Positions 33,200 through 41,749 of a stretch of DNA of 64,000 nt are shown here, one piece after another. Position 1 is the first letter of the stretch, and the number at the start of each line of letters is the position of its first letter. The stretch comes from Bradyrhizobium sp. S69. Its GTDB lineage: Bacteria; Pseudomonadota; Alphaproteobacteria; Rhizobiales; Xanthobacteraceae. Under the pieces are notes generated by a model. The model had not been told where the DNA came from and did no database searches. It was given only the letters and a program-made list of their open reading frames with translations. The stretch spans positions 62,001 through 126,000 of the forward strand of contig NZ_LMUK01000051.1 of assembly GCF_009766005.1 (NCBI RefSeq), written 5' to 3'. A program made the position numbers and the translations under genes.

Positions 33200-34444
33200 T
33201 TAGCTGCCGGATGCGGCCCGATCGATGAACAGGCTGCCCCTGGTGACGATTTTCTCGCCCGGCGCCAGATTGGCCCGCACCTCGACCAGATCGCCATTGA
33301 TCAGACCGGTTTCGATCTGCCGCAACTCGATCGATTTGTCGTCGTGAACCACCCACAGGCGAACCTTGTCGCCTTCGTAGATCAGTGCCTGTTTCGGCAC
33401 GCCGACCGCCGGACGATCCCCGCCGGAATAGATCGTCACGTTGGCGAACATCTCCGGCTTCAGCAGCCCATCCTTGTTGTCGATCGTGGCGCGGACGAGA
33501 AGCCGGCGCGTCGACGGATCAATCGCCGCCGAAACGTAGTCGATCCGCGCCTTGAACTGCTGGCCCGGCAGCGCAAGCAGGGAGAACACCATCTGCTGGC
33601 CGACGGCGACGCCCGACGCTTCGGTCTCGCGGACAAACGCCGTCAGCCATACGGTGGAGAGGTCGCCGATCACAAACACCGGATCGCTGGCGCCGCTGCT
33701 GATGAACTGGCCCGGTCCAACCTTGCGTTGGGTGACCGTGCCGCCGATCGGCGAATAGATCGGGGTGTCGGCGCTCATTTGTCTCGTCTGCTCGAAGGCC
33801 GATATCTGGTCTTCCGAACGGCCGAGAATGCGCAAGCGGTTGTGCGCCGCCTCGAGCGCCGTCTCGGCCGATCGCATGTCGTTTTGCGCGGTCGACAAAT
33901 CGGCCTGCGCCTGCTGCCAGTCCTTGAGCGGAACGGCCTTGCCCGCATAGAGATCGTTGGCGCGCTTCTCCACGATCTGCGCCAGATTGAGTGTCGAGCG
34001 CGCCTTGTTCACCGCGCTCAGCGCCGCGATAAAATCGTTCAGTCCCTGTACTGTATCGGTCGCCTCGACGATGAACAACGGCTGCCCGCGCTCGACGATG
34101 TCGCTCGGCTTCGCCAACAGCTTGATGACGCGGCCCGCATAGGGCGAGAAGATCGGCGTCGAGCTGTCTTCATTGACGGCAACCTTGCCTTCCGTGACAT
34201 GTTCGCCGCGGAATACCTGCTCGGACACCGGTTCGACGGTAAGGGATGCCCACTCCGCCGCGCTTGGCATGTAGCGCGGAAGCCCGGTTCGGTGCTGGCT
34301 CGATACCTCGGAGGGATTGACGTGCTGCGCCCGAATCCGCGTCACGCCGAAATATCCAAGGCCGACTGCCACCGTCAGCAGCAAAGTCAACGTCAGCCTT
34401 CTCCACTTAAATATTGGGGTGATCTGAGGGGCCAAATTATCCAC
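33200..34444 (-). CDS. RND periplasmic adaptor, set 2
   Basis: 414 residues from a GTG at 34444. An N-terminal anchor (LTLTLLLTVAVGLGYFGVTRI) follows a short charged stretch (FKWRR). EDSSTPIFSPYAGRVIKLLAKPSDIVERGQPLFIVEA is the first lipoyl half, followed by the helical hairpin (about 135-215), DTPIYSPIGGTVTQRKVGPGQFIS, and the beta barrel with STRRLLVRATIDNKDGLLKPEMFANVTI. It is the first gene of pump set 2. About 90 bp further upstream begins a decayed copy of this same gene's 5' half. Confidence 0.9.
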   Translation of the reverse strand: MDNLAPQITPIFKWRRLTLTLLLTVAVGLGYFGVTRIRAQHVNPSEVSSQHRTGLPRYMPSAAEWASLTVEPVSEQVFRGEHVTEGKVAVNEDSSTPIFSPYAGRVIKLLAKPSDIVERGQPLFIVEATDTVQGLNDFIAALSAVNKARSTLNLAQIVEKRANDLYAGKAVPLKDWQQAQADLSTAQNDMRSAETALEAAHNRLRILGRSEDQISAFEQTRQMSADTPIYSPIGGTVTQRKVGPGQFISSGASDPVFVIGDLSTVWLTAFVRETEASGVAVGQQMVFSLLALPGQQFKARIDYVSAAIDPSTRRLLVRATIDNKDGLLKPEMFANVTIYSGGDRPAVGVPKQALIYEGDKVRLWVVHDDKSIELRQIETGLINGDLVEVRANLAPGEKIVTRGSLFIDRAASGS

Positions 34445-34529
34445 TTTTATCCGGTTTGATGTGAACGGGTCTCAACTTCCGAACGATGGGTATCCACCAA
34501 GATGACCAAGTCGCCCCGCGCTGTCGGCG

Positions 34530-34903
34530 ACCGAGGCTTAAGCGCGCTCATTCGCGGCGCCGCGCGCCGCGATAAAATTCGGCCCTTCACCGGTTCAGCC
34601 GCTGCGGCAATGAATAAAAGCTGTCCGGGTCCGGCGATGTCGTTCGGCTTCAGCGGACGTTTGATCGCGCGGTCCGCATATGGTGAGAAGATCGGCGTCG
34701 AGTTCTCTCAACGATGCCCACTTCGCCGCGTTTGACTGGTATTGGGGCAGCGCCCCTCGCTGCGGGCTTGCTTGTTCGGAAAGGTCGAGATGCCGCGTCC
34801 TGATCAGCGCAACGTCAAAACAAGCCAGGCCGGTCGCAGCCGTCAGCATCGCGGCTATCGTTAGCCTTCTCCAACCAAATATCTGGGCGATTTGCGCAGC
34901 CAA
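34530..34903 (-). pseudogene. Decayed copy of the RND adaptor gene (5' part)
   Basis: Minus-strand translation from 34903 reads AQIFGWRRLTIAAMLTAATG and continues ACFDVALIRTRHLD, aligning with the start of the intact adaptor (TPIFKWRRLTLTLLLTVAVG...). After KWASL the frame breaks and about 25 codons are missing; the similarity resumes in another frame as NSTPIFSPYADRAIKRPLKP (intact: SSTPIFSPYAGRVIKLLAKP), then fades. The 5' flank is also duplicated: AACTTCCGAACGA occurs at 34474-34486 and 34943-34955. It is the remnant of a third pump set or of a partial tandem duplication. Confidence 0.85.
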
Positions 34904-35016
34904 GATGTATCCACATATCCAGTTCGATGTTGCCCGCTGCTAAACTTCCGAACGACGGCCCTGTCCAAGGCTGAAAGCTCCCTGTCGACGACGCTGTCCG
35001 GCATCTGATGGGTGTC

Positions 35017-35241
35017 TTACCCGCGCCACATCGGAGATTTTGGTCCGCCGTAGTAGCGCATCGGAGGCAGATTGACGGTCGTTTGAGGCGGATCGTCTCG
35101 CGCGAAATGGGCAGGCAGGTGCCGCTTGCTGAAGTGAGCGCGGTGAACACGGCGCCTGGCGAGGGCATCGCTCGAGACAGCCGCAATGGCCGCCGCCGCA
35201 AGCAAGGCGGTAGTCGCGATTTGCAGCGTTCTCGTCATCAT
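35017..35241 (-). CDS. Small exported protein ending RYYGGPKSPMW
   Basis: 74 residues: a signal peptide (TLQIATTALLAAAAIAAVSSDALA), then a basic His/Arg-rich mature region (RRRVHRAHFSKRHLPAHF) and the tail MRYYGGPKSPMWRG. The tail is shared with the neighbouring lipoprotein (LRYYGGPKSPMWPSQ) and in part with the 68-residue protein at 496. The conserved end, including Trp, suggests a recognition or anchoring tag on otherwise unrelated mature regions. It lies 31 bp downstream of the lipoprotein gene, probably one transcript. Confidence 0.72.
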   Translation of the reverse strand: MMTRTLQIATTALLAAAAIAAVSSDALARRRVHRAHFSKRHLPAHFARDDPPQTTVNLPPMRYYGGPKSPMWRG

Positions 35242-35272
35242 CTCAAACTTTCTTTGTCGGACGAGCTTCCGT

Positions 35273-35458
35273 CTACTGGCTCGGCCACATCGGAGACTTC
35301 GGGCCTCCGTAGTAACGCAGGGCCGGACTATCGCCGGGCCCCTGCGCCGCGCCGGACATCAACGTTCCGGTGTCGCCGACGCACCCGCCGACAGCAGCGC
35401 AGAGCGCGGCGGCCGCGAGCAAGATTCCGGCGGATCTCAACCAGGTTGATTTCGACAC
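35273..35458 (-). CDS. Small lipoprotein ending RYYGGPKSPMW
   Basis: 61 residues from a GTG at 35458, chosen because GAGAGG lies five bases upstream and a lipoprotein signal follows (VSKSTWLRSAGILLAAAALC, then AAVGGC with the lipidated cysteine at 26). An ATG-initiated longer frame would run into the upstream barrel gene. The mature part is only 36 residues, ending ALRYYGGPKSPMWPSQ. It is a probable outer- or inner-membrane lipoprotein of unknown function, paired with the similar exported protein downstream. Confidence 0.75.
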   Translation of the reverse strand: MSKSTWLRSAGILLAAAALCAAVGGCVGDTGTLMSGAAQGPGDSPALRYYGGPKSPMWPSQ

Positions 35459-35543
35459 AACGTCCTCTCTTTCTCGGTAGAGGCCGGCCGCTGCTATATT
35501 TGCGGCCGACGCGGGCTTTCTCCTTAAAATCGGTGCGTCGCGA

Positions 35544-36281
35544 CTACCGACCGCCGAACTTGAAGTCCACGCCCACCAACACGTCGGAATAGGTATTGGC
35601 GACGTTGAATGGAAGCTGGCCATTCGATGTCAGGCCCGTGACGCCTCCGGCGCGCGTGTAGGTGCCGAAGTCGTAATAGCGATATTCGATCTTGCCGATC
35701 ACGTTGTTGGTGAACGCGTAAGCGATACCGCCGCCCGCGGTCAGACCGCTGCGATTGTTGTCGAACTGATCGACGCCATTGACCGAATCGGTGCTGGTGT
35801 GGCGCAGATCGCCGTAGGCCCAGCCACCGGTGAAGAACAGCAGCAGGCGATCGACCGCGATGCCGCCGCGCCCCCGAAGAGTGCCTGACCAACGCAGGCT
35901 GGTCGCATCGCTCGAAGCATTCCCAAGCGCGTCAGTCGACGCGAAATTATCGTTACCGTTGATGCCCGACCAGGAGTAATCACCCTCGACGCCAAACACG
36001 ATGTTGCCGCTCTGGTAATTGTATCCGGCTTCAACGCCGCCGATTCCGCCCTGCGAAGAATAGTTGACGGTGTAGTTGGCGAAGCCGGCGGGTCCTGTCG
36101 CATTGTTGAGGTTGTGGTTGCCGTAGACGTATCCACCGAACACGCCGACATAGTAGCCCGACCAGTCATAGGTCGCCGCCACGATCGGAGCGGCCTTGTA
36201 GGCCGCTAGATCGGCCGCCAGCGCCGGTGCTGCAAAGCCCAAAGCGCAAAGTGAAACCGTAGTGAGAAGAATTCTTTTCAT
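35544..36281 (-). CDS. Outer-membrane beta-barrel protein (Omp25/Omp31-like)
   Basis: 245 residues: a signal peptide (MKRILLTTVSLCALGFAAPALA), then an eight-strand OmpA-like barrel opening YDWSGYYVGVFGGYVYGNHN and ending DVLVGVDFKFGGR with the terminal aromatic-rich strand. It contains GVEAGYNYQSGNIVFGVEGDYSWS and GWAYGDLRH, characteristic of rhizobial and Brucella Omp25/31. It is the first gene before two small RYYGGPK proteins on the same strand, 85 bp apart. Confidence 0.9.
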   Translation of the reverse strand: MKRILLTTVSLCALGFAAPALAADLAAYKAAPIVAATYDWSGYYVGVFGGYVYGNHNLNNATGPAGFANYTVNYSSQGGIGGVEAGYNYQSGNIVFGVEGDYSWSGINGNDNFASTDALGNASSDATSLRWSGTLRGRGGIAVDRLLLFFTGGWAYGDLRHTSTDSVNGVDQFDNNRSGLTAGGGIAYAFTNNVIGKIEYRYYDFGTYTRAGGVTGLTSNGQLPFNVANTYSDVLVGVDFKFGGR

Positions 36282-36318
36282 TGCTATCCCCTATTAATTT
36301 TTTTCCCGAGGAAACGCA

Positions 36319-36336
36319 TGACGGCCGGGGCCGTCA
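36319..36336. terminator. Hairpin between the two outer-membrane protein genes
   Basis: TGACGGC/GCCGTCA stem with a short GC-rich loop, 14 bp after the porin stop codon and before the Omp25-like start. It lacks a U-tract directly after it. Confidence 0.45.
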
Positions 36337-36349
36337 CGCGATGCCCGCA

Positions 36350-37996
36350 TCAGAAGTGAATGATGATGTCGGCCGAACCGATCAGGGCCGTACTTTTGGT
36401 TGCCGCGATGCCGAGGTTTGAGTTGCCGTTGAACGCGTTGGCATTCAGCGACTTGTAGAACGAAAACTCAGGTCGCATTTCGATCTGCGGCGAGAACCAG
36501 TGCTGCCAGCCAAGGCCGGTTTCGAAGTAGGCCGTCTTGGTTCCGGTGCGCTGCCCCTCTTTGTCATCATAGTATTCGACGCGGTAGGAAATATTGTCGA
36601 GCTTGGTCGGGCTGTAGCTCAGATAGGCCAGAGCGGTGAACGTGCTGGTATTGCAGGTCAGGACAGCCGTGCTGTTGCACTGCGCGAGGCCCGGCGCGTT
36701 GTAGGGAACATATTGAGGCGAGAACGGCGTACCTCCGCCGGCGACGATCGCTGCGGAAGTCGGGTTAAGCGCATTGGGCACGCCTTTCTCTCCCAACTGG
36801 TAGGTCTCGAAGGAGACGTGCCACTGATCGTTGAAGATGTGGTAGTAGGTCAGTCCGTACCATTGCAGGTTGTTGTAGCCCCACTGGCCGCCGTTGATCG
36901 CGTCTGCGACAATGTTGATGCTGTCTTTCCCGTTGTCCGTCGTGTAGCGGATGCCGCCGGTGACGCTCGGCGTGGCTCCCGGGTCCTTCAGGAAGGTCGA
37001 CCCTGAATAGAGCGCATTTCCCGGCATCAGGTTTGTCAGACGAGCACCTTCGTTCCACGGCATGGTGTCGCTGCCGACGCTATATCCCAGCTGGAATATC
37101 CAGTTTTTGGTCGCAGCCAACGTGGCCTGAACGCCGGTGTTGGTATAGTTGTCGAACGTGTAGGTCATCGAGTGCGTGTACATGTAGTTGTTCGGCGCCA
37201 ACTGCGCCTCGATATCCGGAATTGAGATGAAACGGCCGAACCGCAGCATCAGGCCTTCGGCAACCTGCGGGATGAACACCTCGCCATAGGCCATCGGAAT
37301 ATCGTAGCCGTAGTTCGAGTTCTTGTTCAGGAGCTGATTGCTGAACAGGCCATACGCTATGGTGTAGCGATAGTTCTCGCCAAAGATCGGCGCGACTCGG
37401 AAACCCCAGTCAACGTGATCCTTCTGCACCGTGTCCGGCAAGCGCTCGATATAAAGAACCGCCTGATCAAGCTGGACCGTGTTGGGGTTGTAGTCGTAAG
37501 CGGCAGGAGCATTGCCGCCGCGCACGGTGTTGTTGCTGAGGTTGCCGCCGACATCGACCCAGCCATAGACCTGGATGTGGGAGTCGCTCATCGCCTGGCC
37601 GGCCGCCGTATTGCCGAGCGCAACCATCAGCGGACTGTCGACCGACGCCGGCCGCGTCACCCCGAGGTTCGTCGAGCCGCCATAGGGCCATTCCGTAAAC
37701 GGCATCGGCGGCGTGCTTTGCGGAGTCGTGGGCCAATAGTCGCGGCGTGACGGAGGCGCCTTCGGATCGGAGGGCGCGGCTTCATGTCCCCACTCCAGCC
37801 TGTAGTAGCTGATAAAGCGGCCGAGGAAATCACTGCCGAGATAGGCATCGAGGCAAGAATAGTTCTTGTAGGGATCCACGACACCGCCCGCGCAGCTCGC
37901 CGACGCCTTGGTTGGTAGCGTGGCATCCGCGGCGAATGCGCCGTTGATAGAGCCGATCGCGACCAACGACACGCCCGCCAAAAGAAGTTTTTTCAT
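36350..37996 (-). CDS. BBP2-type outer-membrane porin
   Basis: 548 residues from the ATG at 37996 (MKKLLLAGVSLVAIGSINGAFA, a clean signal peptide ending AFAAD). The mature region is rich in aromatic strands (IQVYGWVDVGGNLSNN, RLPDTVQKDHVDWGFRVAPIFGENYRYTIAYG) and ends IIIHF, a C-terminal outer-membrane signature. Two cysteine pairs occur, ASCAGG/NYSCLDA near the N terminus and AQCNSTAVLTCN later. The type resembles putative beta-barrel porin-2 proteins, which form substrate channels of unknown specificity. It is followed by the Omp25-like gene. Confidence 0.85.
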   Translation of the reverse strand: MKKLLLAGVSLVAIGSINGAFAADATLPTKASASCAGGVVDPYKNYSCLDAYLGSDFLGRFISYYRLEWGHEAAPSDPKAPPSRRDYWPTTPQSTPPMPFTEWPYGGSTNLGVTRPASVDSPLMVALGNTAAGQAMSDSHIQVYGWVDVGGNLSNNTVRGGNAPAAYDYNPNTVQLDQAVLYIERLPDTVQKDHVDWGFRVAPIFGENYRYTIAYGLFSNQLLNKNSNYGYDIPMAYGEVFIPQVAEGLMLRFGRFISIPDIEAQLAPNNYMYTHSMTYTFDNYTNTGVQATLAATKNWIFQLGYSVGSDTMPWNEGARLTNLMPGNALYSGSTFLKDPGATPSVTGGIRYTTDNGKDSINIVADAINGGQWGYNNLQWYGLTYYHIFNDQWHVSFETYQLGEKGVPNALNPTSAAIVAGGGTPFSPQYVPYNAPGLAQCNSTAVLTCNTSTFTALAYLSYSPTKLDNISYRVEYYDDKEGQRTGTKTAYFETGLGWQHWFSPQIEMRPEFSFYKSLNANAFNGNSNLGIAATKSTALIGSADIIIHF

Positions 37997-38407
37997 AATC
38001 TTGCCCCAAGCTGTTGATACAGGCGTCTTCACGCTCTTTTGGTTTCACGAACCATTGCCCATATGTTTCGATTGGGAGACAAATAAAATCGATGCGGTTA
38101 TCTCCGGCGTTTCATAAATAGAAAATATCTTAAGCGACGCCGTTACCGCGATCTGCCCACGTAATTGCCAACTGCCTCGCGCGTTGCACACGCCGCAGGC
38201 GGAAATGCGCGCGAAAACTGCGTTGCGTCGCGACAAAGGCTTACGTCGCCGTAAGTTTTTCACAAACATGTTGTAAAAAAGACGCAGCCGCACACGAAGC
38301 GCTATTATTTTTCTATGTAAATGGCGGCAATTGCGTATCGAAGATATATGCCGCGCGCAGTTATGCTTGCGTCGAGCGCGTTTGTTCGCTCGATGCGAGA
38401 CACAACG
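37997..38407. other. Intergenic region with no supported gene
   Basis: AT-richer DNA between the divergent porin and the hypothetical gene at 38408. The only visible structure is CTTACG-TCGC-CGTAAG followed by TTTTT at 38240-38260, terminator-like on the plus strand though no plus-strand gene precedes it, so it may be a regulatory hairpin. Confidence 0.5.
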
Positions 38408-39040
38408 ATGGAATTCACAGCGGGCGCTTTCGACAACAGCAAAGCCGCATCACGCGCCAGGACCGAGACGTTCGACCTCGGCGCGTTGCCGCCCTCACTC
38501 GCGGCGCAGTGCCGGGGCCTAATCGAAAGCTATCATGAGATCCACGGCTATGGTTGCCTGCCGAACATGCTTTGGCGCGCCGAGCTGGAAGGTTTCATCA
38601 AGAAGCATCCGTGTCTTCGTCAAATCCTCCGGAAAGCCTCGACCACGCGAAGCGCGAAGAACGCGAACAAGGGCTTTGTCGAGATCGCAACCGCGATATT
38701 GTCGCTCGAGATATTGGCGAGCGACTTTGCCAGTTGGAGCACGATGTTTCCCGAGGCCAAATCGATCGCCAACGCGCTGCTTCGGATGCGCAGCGCGCGC
38801 ATGTTTCTGATGGAACATTATCTTTATCCACCAAAGCACATCAATCCGGCCGTCCTCGCCGCCCTGGCGCCTCCGCAAGATCTACAACCAGCTCTGCAAC
38901 CGGCCGAGCCCGGATGGCATGCAGCAACCTCAAGCCCCGAACTGGCGAGCCAGAAGCGCGCCCTCAATTACGCAAATGTCATGCGCGACGAGGCCAAGGG
39001 CGAACAAGTTTTCGCGTTGCCCGCATCGGGCTGGGCGTAA
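38408..39040 (+). CDS. Hypothetical cytoplasmic protein
   Basis: 210 residues from the ATG at 38408 (MEFTAGAFDNSKAAS); earlier starts at 38321 and 38348 add sequence with no clear signal. The central part (SLAAQCRGLIESYHEIHGYG and the helical region after it) is Ala/Arg/Leu rich, and the C-terminal 50 residues are Pro/Ala rich. No membrane segment or signal peptide is seen and no family is recognised. It is unlinked to its neighbours: divergent to the porin and followed by a 460-bp gap before the sensor kinase. Confidence 0.55.
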   Translation: MEFTAGAFDNSKAASRARTETFDLGALPPSLAAQCRGLIESYHEIHGYGCLPNMLWRAELEGFIKKHPCLRQILRKASTTRSAKNANKGFVEIATAILSLEILASDFASWSTMFPEAKSIANALLRMRSARMFLMEHYLYPPKHINPAVLAALAPPQDLQPALQPAEPGWHAATSSPELASQKRALNYANVMRDEAKGEQVFALPASGWA

Positions 39041-39503
39041 CGGCAACTTTGGCTCGCCGAGCGCCCGCCTAGCGCAGCGACCATAAATACTATGATTTCT
39101 TTATTTCTTGGACCCGCAAGCGGCATAGCTTTCCTACGTCAATTTGGACATCCTGCCGGCGCTGGGTAGTTAACGACATCGACACAATCGCTGAGAGGAA
39201 GCCAACGAACGGCTCGTTCCCGAAATTGCGGCGCAAGATCGCCGCGTTCGCGAATGGCCGGCTTTGCGTCTTCATCGGGCTGTGTGCGGCCTGATCGCTT
39301 CCGCGGCCTGTAACCGGGCGACGGCGACGGTCAGTTGATGTTCTGCTACGAAAGCGGGCTCCTTGCATTCCCATCTGACGATATCGGGTCCAGCCGCAAA
39401 TCCGGGCACGGAATTTGCTGAGGGTAAATTTGCCCAGAGTAAATTTGCTCAAGGCAAATTCTCTCAAGACAAACCCAAAGCTCCTGCGCGATTCGACGAC
39501 GAA
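39041..39503. other. Gap before the sensor kinase with open frames on both strands
   Basis: No gene with a ribosome site is convincing here. On the plus strand the kinase frame stays open back to a TTG at 39363; on the minus strand a frame from 39518 to 39090 also stays open through the repeat (REFAL, SKFTL, GKFTL, SKFRA). Repeats with a 15-bp period keep any open frame open, so neither is evidence of coding. Confidence 0.5.
39411..39470. repeat. Four 15-bp tandem repeats at the 5' side of the kinase gene
   Basis: GAATTTGCTGAGGGT, AAATTTGCCCAGAGT, AAATTTGCTCAAGGC and AAATTCTCTCAAGAC lie head to tail at 39411-39470. Read in the kinase frame they give EFAEG, KFAQS, KFAQG and KFSQD. Confidence 0.9.
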
Positions 39504-41039
39504 ATGCCCGCACGCCACTTCCTGTCAATCTATGTCTTGCAACTGTTGAGCGCCTTGATCTGCGTCGGTCTGGCGACAGCCGGCCTGCTGTTGCTCGACC
39601 GTTTGCTCCCGATCAGCCTGTTTCCGGTCGTCTACCTAATCCCAGTGGTTATTGCGGCGACAAGATGGGGCACCGGACCGGCCATCGTGGCGGCGCTCGG
39701 CGGCGGCGCCGCATCCGATTTTTTCTTCTTCACGCCGTTCTACAGTTTCCGGATCGACGATCCGCAGGAAGTCATCGATCTCCTGCTGTTCCTGTTTGTC
39801 GCGCTGGTCAGCGGCCATCTCGCGTCGCGTTTGCGAAGCGAAAAGGAGGCCTTGCGAAAGCGGGAAACCGAGCTGCAATATCTCTACGAATTCTCGCGGC
39901 GGCTGGCGGCCTGCTTCACGATACCGGACCTGATTTCCGCCATTCAGGACTATCTCGCCCAGGCACTGGGACAGCAGGCCGTCTTCTTCCTCGCCAAAAC
40001 CGAAGCAAACCTCGAAACGCCGCCAAGCGATTTCGTGCCCAGGGAAGTGGAGGCCAGGGTTCGATCGATGAACGCGAAGACCGGCCTTCCGGCCTATACG
40101 ATCTTCGACGAGGCGACCCATAACGTTTGGCTGCTGCGGTCGGTTCACTCCGAAGCGACCGTTCATGGCGTCATCGCCGTCAATATCGGTGGCGGATCGC
40201 GCGCCGCCATCGCGGCCAAGACCAGCCGTGTCGAGATCATCCTTGAAGAAGCGTCCTTGACGCTCCAGCGTCTCGACATCGGCAAGGCGATGGATGACGC
40301 CAAGCTGCAATTGCAGGCGCAACTGCTGAAGGATGCGCTTCACGGCATGCTCTCGCATGAATTGCGTTCGCCGCTGGCGGCCATTCAAGGCTCGGCCAGC
40401 GTTCTGGGATCGGCGTCTCCGATTCGCGCGGACGGCCGCCTGCACGCATTGACCGAGGCGATCACCGACGAAGTGCAACGGCTCGACGGATTCATTCAGA
40501 ACCTCGTCAACACCGCCCGCGTCACCACCAACAGCGTGCAGCCCCGGCTCGAATGGGCGGATCCCAGAGACATCGTCTCGGCTGCCGTGAGCTCGAGATC
40601 CCGACGATTGGCGAAGCACCGGATTCAAATGAAATTTGACGATGACCTGCCATTGGTCAATGTGGATTCGACGCTTGTCGAGGAGTCGTTCGGTCAGCTG
40701 CTCGACAATGCCGCCAAATATTCTCCGTCCGGTTCGGCGATTTCGGTGGGCGTGCGGGCCGGCGAGGCGCAGGTCACCATGTCGGTTTCCGATCAGGGCG
40801 TCGGCATCGCCCGGGATGAACAGGGCAAACTCGGACAGCGCGCGTTTCGCAGCGCGCGTCACCGCGAGACAATTGCCGGTTCCGGCCTCGGCTTCTGGAT
40901 CGCGACGACCTTCATCAAGGCCAATGGCGGCAGCATCGAGGTCGCAAGTCACGGCGAAGGAAAGGGCACGATGGCCTCCATCGTGCTGCCTGCGTGCTGG
41001 GTCGATGATTCCAGCTTGACGGCCTTAACCTATGAGTAA
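39504..41039 (+). CDS. KdpD-like membrane sensor histidine kinase (DUF4118)
   Basis: 511 residues from the ATG at 39504, chosen because the membrane block begins at once (MPARHFLSIYVLQLL...); a TTG at 39363 would add 47 residues of repeat-encoded sequence. The four-helix DUF4118 domain covers about 6-108 (WGTGPAIVAALGGGAASDFFFFTPFYSF), a GAF-like part about 120-255, DHp with His285 in MLSHELRSP, and HATPase with LLDNAAKYSPSG, DQGVGIARDEQ and GSGLGFWIATTFIKANGG. It lacks the KdpD N-terminal usher and Usp domains and no kdpFABC genes are present, so its role differs from potassium sensing by Kdp. The response regulator gene overlaps by 8 bp. Confidence 0.88.
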   Translation: MPARHFLSIYVLQLLSALICVGLATAGLLLLDRLLPISLFPVVYLIPVVIAATRWGTGPAIVAALGGGAASDFFFFTPFYSFRIDDPQEVIDLLLFLFVALVSGHLASRLRSEKEALRKRETELQYLYEFSRRLAACFTIPDLISAIQDYLAQALGQQAVFFLAKTEANLETPPSDFVPREVEARVRSMNAKTGLPAYTIFDEATHNVWLLRSVHSEATVHGVIAVNIGGGSRAAIAAKTSRVEIILEEASLTLQRLDIGKAMDDAKLQLQAQLLKDALHGMLSHELRSPLAAIQGSASVLGSASPIRADGRLHALTEAITDEVQRLDGFIQNLVNTARVTTNSVQPRLEWADPRDIVSAAVSSRSRRLAKHRIQMKFDDDLPLVNVDSTLVEESFGQLLDNAAKYSPSGSAISVGVRAGEAQVTMSVSDQGVGIARDEQGKLGQRAFRSARHRETIAGSGLGFWIATTFIKANGGSIEVASHGEGKGTMASIVLPACWVDDSSLTALTYE

Positions 41040-41745
41040 ATCGGCAAACGTCGTGCTGGTGATCGATGACGAGCCGAAAATCAGGCGCTTTCTTCGCGCC
41101 GGCTTCGAGCTCAACGGCTTTTCAGTCCTGGAGGCCGAGAACGCGGCCGACGGGCTGAAGGCCGCGACGTTCAATGCTCCCGACCTCATCGTGCTCGACC
41201 TGGATTTGCCGGATCTTCACGGCGGCGAGATCCTCGAACGAATCCGGTCGTGGTCGAATGTTCCGATCATCATCCTGTCGGTGGAAGCCAGCGAAGAGCA
41301 GAAAGTCCGTCTGCTCAAATTGGGCGCGGACGATTATGTGGTGAAGCCGTTCGGCATCGCCGAATTGCTGGCGCGCAGCGAATCGGCACTGCGGCGATAT
41401 TTCAAGAGCTCTACGGAGAGCTCGGTGGTTTCGGCCGGGCCGCTGTCGGTCGATCTGGTCACCCGATCGGTGCTGCTCAACGGCGACCAGATCAGGCTGA
41501 CCCGAAAGGAGTATCGCCTCGTCCATATTCTGGCGACCCATGTCGGTCTCGTGGTCACGCACGACCAGCTGCTCAAGGATATCTGGAGCGGAAACCAGCG
41601 CGACAATATTCAATATCTGCGGATCCTGGTTCGCAAACTGCGGCAAAAAATCGAAACCGACCCCAATGATCCGCGGCTTCTCATTACCGAGTCGGGCGTG
41701 GGCTATCGGCTGCAGTCCCGGCTGGAAACTAGCCCGACGGACTAG
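41032..41745 (+). CDS. KdpE-like OmpR-family response regulator
   Basis: 237 residues. The receiver has Asp12/Asp13, the phosphoacceptor Asp56 (IVLDLDLPD), and Lys105 (DDYVVKPFG). The C-terminal winged helix (about 140-230) carries RLTRKEYRLVHILATHVGLVVTHDQLLKDIW and NIQYLRILVRKLRQKIE, both typical of KdpE. The start overlaps the end of the kinase gene, so translation is coupled and the two form one pathway. Targets are unknown. Confidence 0.93.
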   Translation: MSKSANVVLVIDDEPKIRRFLRAGFELNGFSVLEAENAADGLKAATFNAPDLIVLDLDLPDLHGGEILERIRSWSNVPIIILSVEASEEQKVRLLKLGADDYVVKPFGIAELLARSESALRRYFKSSTESSVVSAGPLSVDLVTRSVLLNGDQIRLTRKEYRLVHILATHVGLVVTHDQLLKDIWSGNQRDNIQYLRILVRKLRQKIETDPNDPRLLITESGVGYRLQSRLETSPTD

Positions 41746-41749
41746 AACG

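Noticed and set aside
39090..39518. Minus-strand frame containing REFAL/SKFTL/GKFTL/SKFRA
   Set aside because: The 15-bp repeat keeps every frame open; there is no ribosome site and the remainder is Arg/Ser-rich, so it is not supported as a gene.
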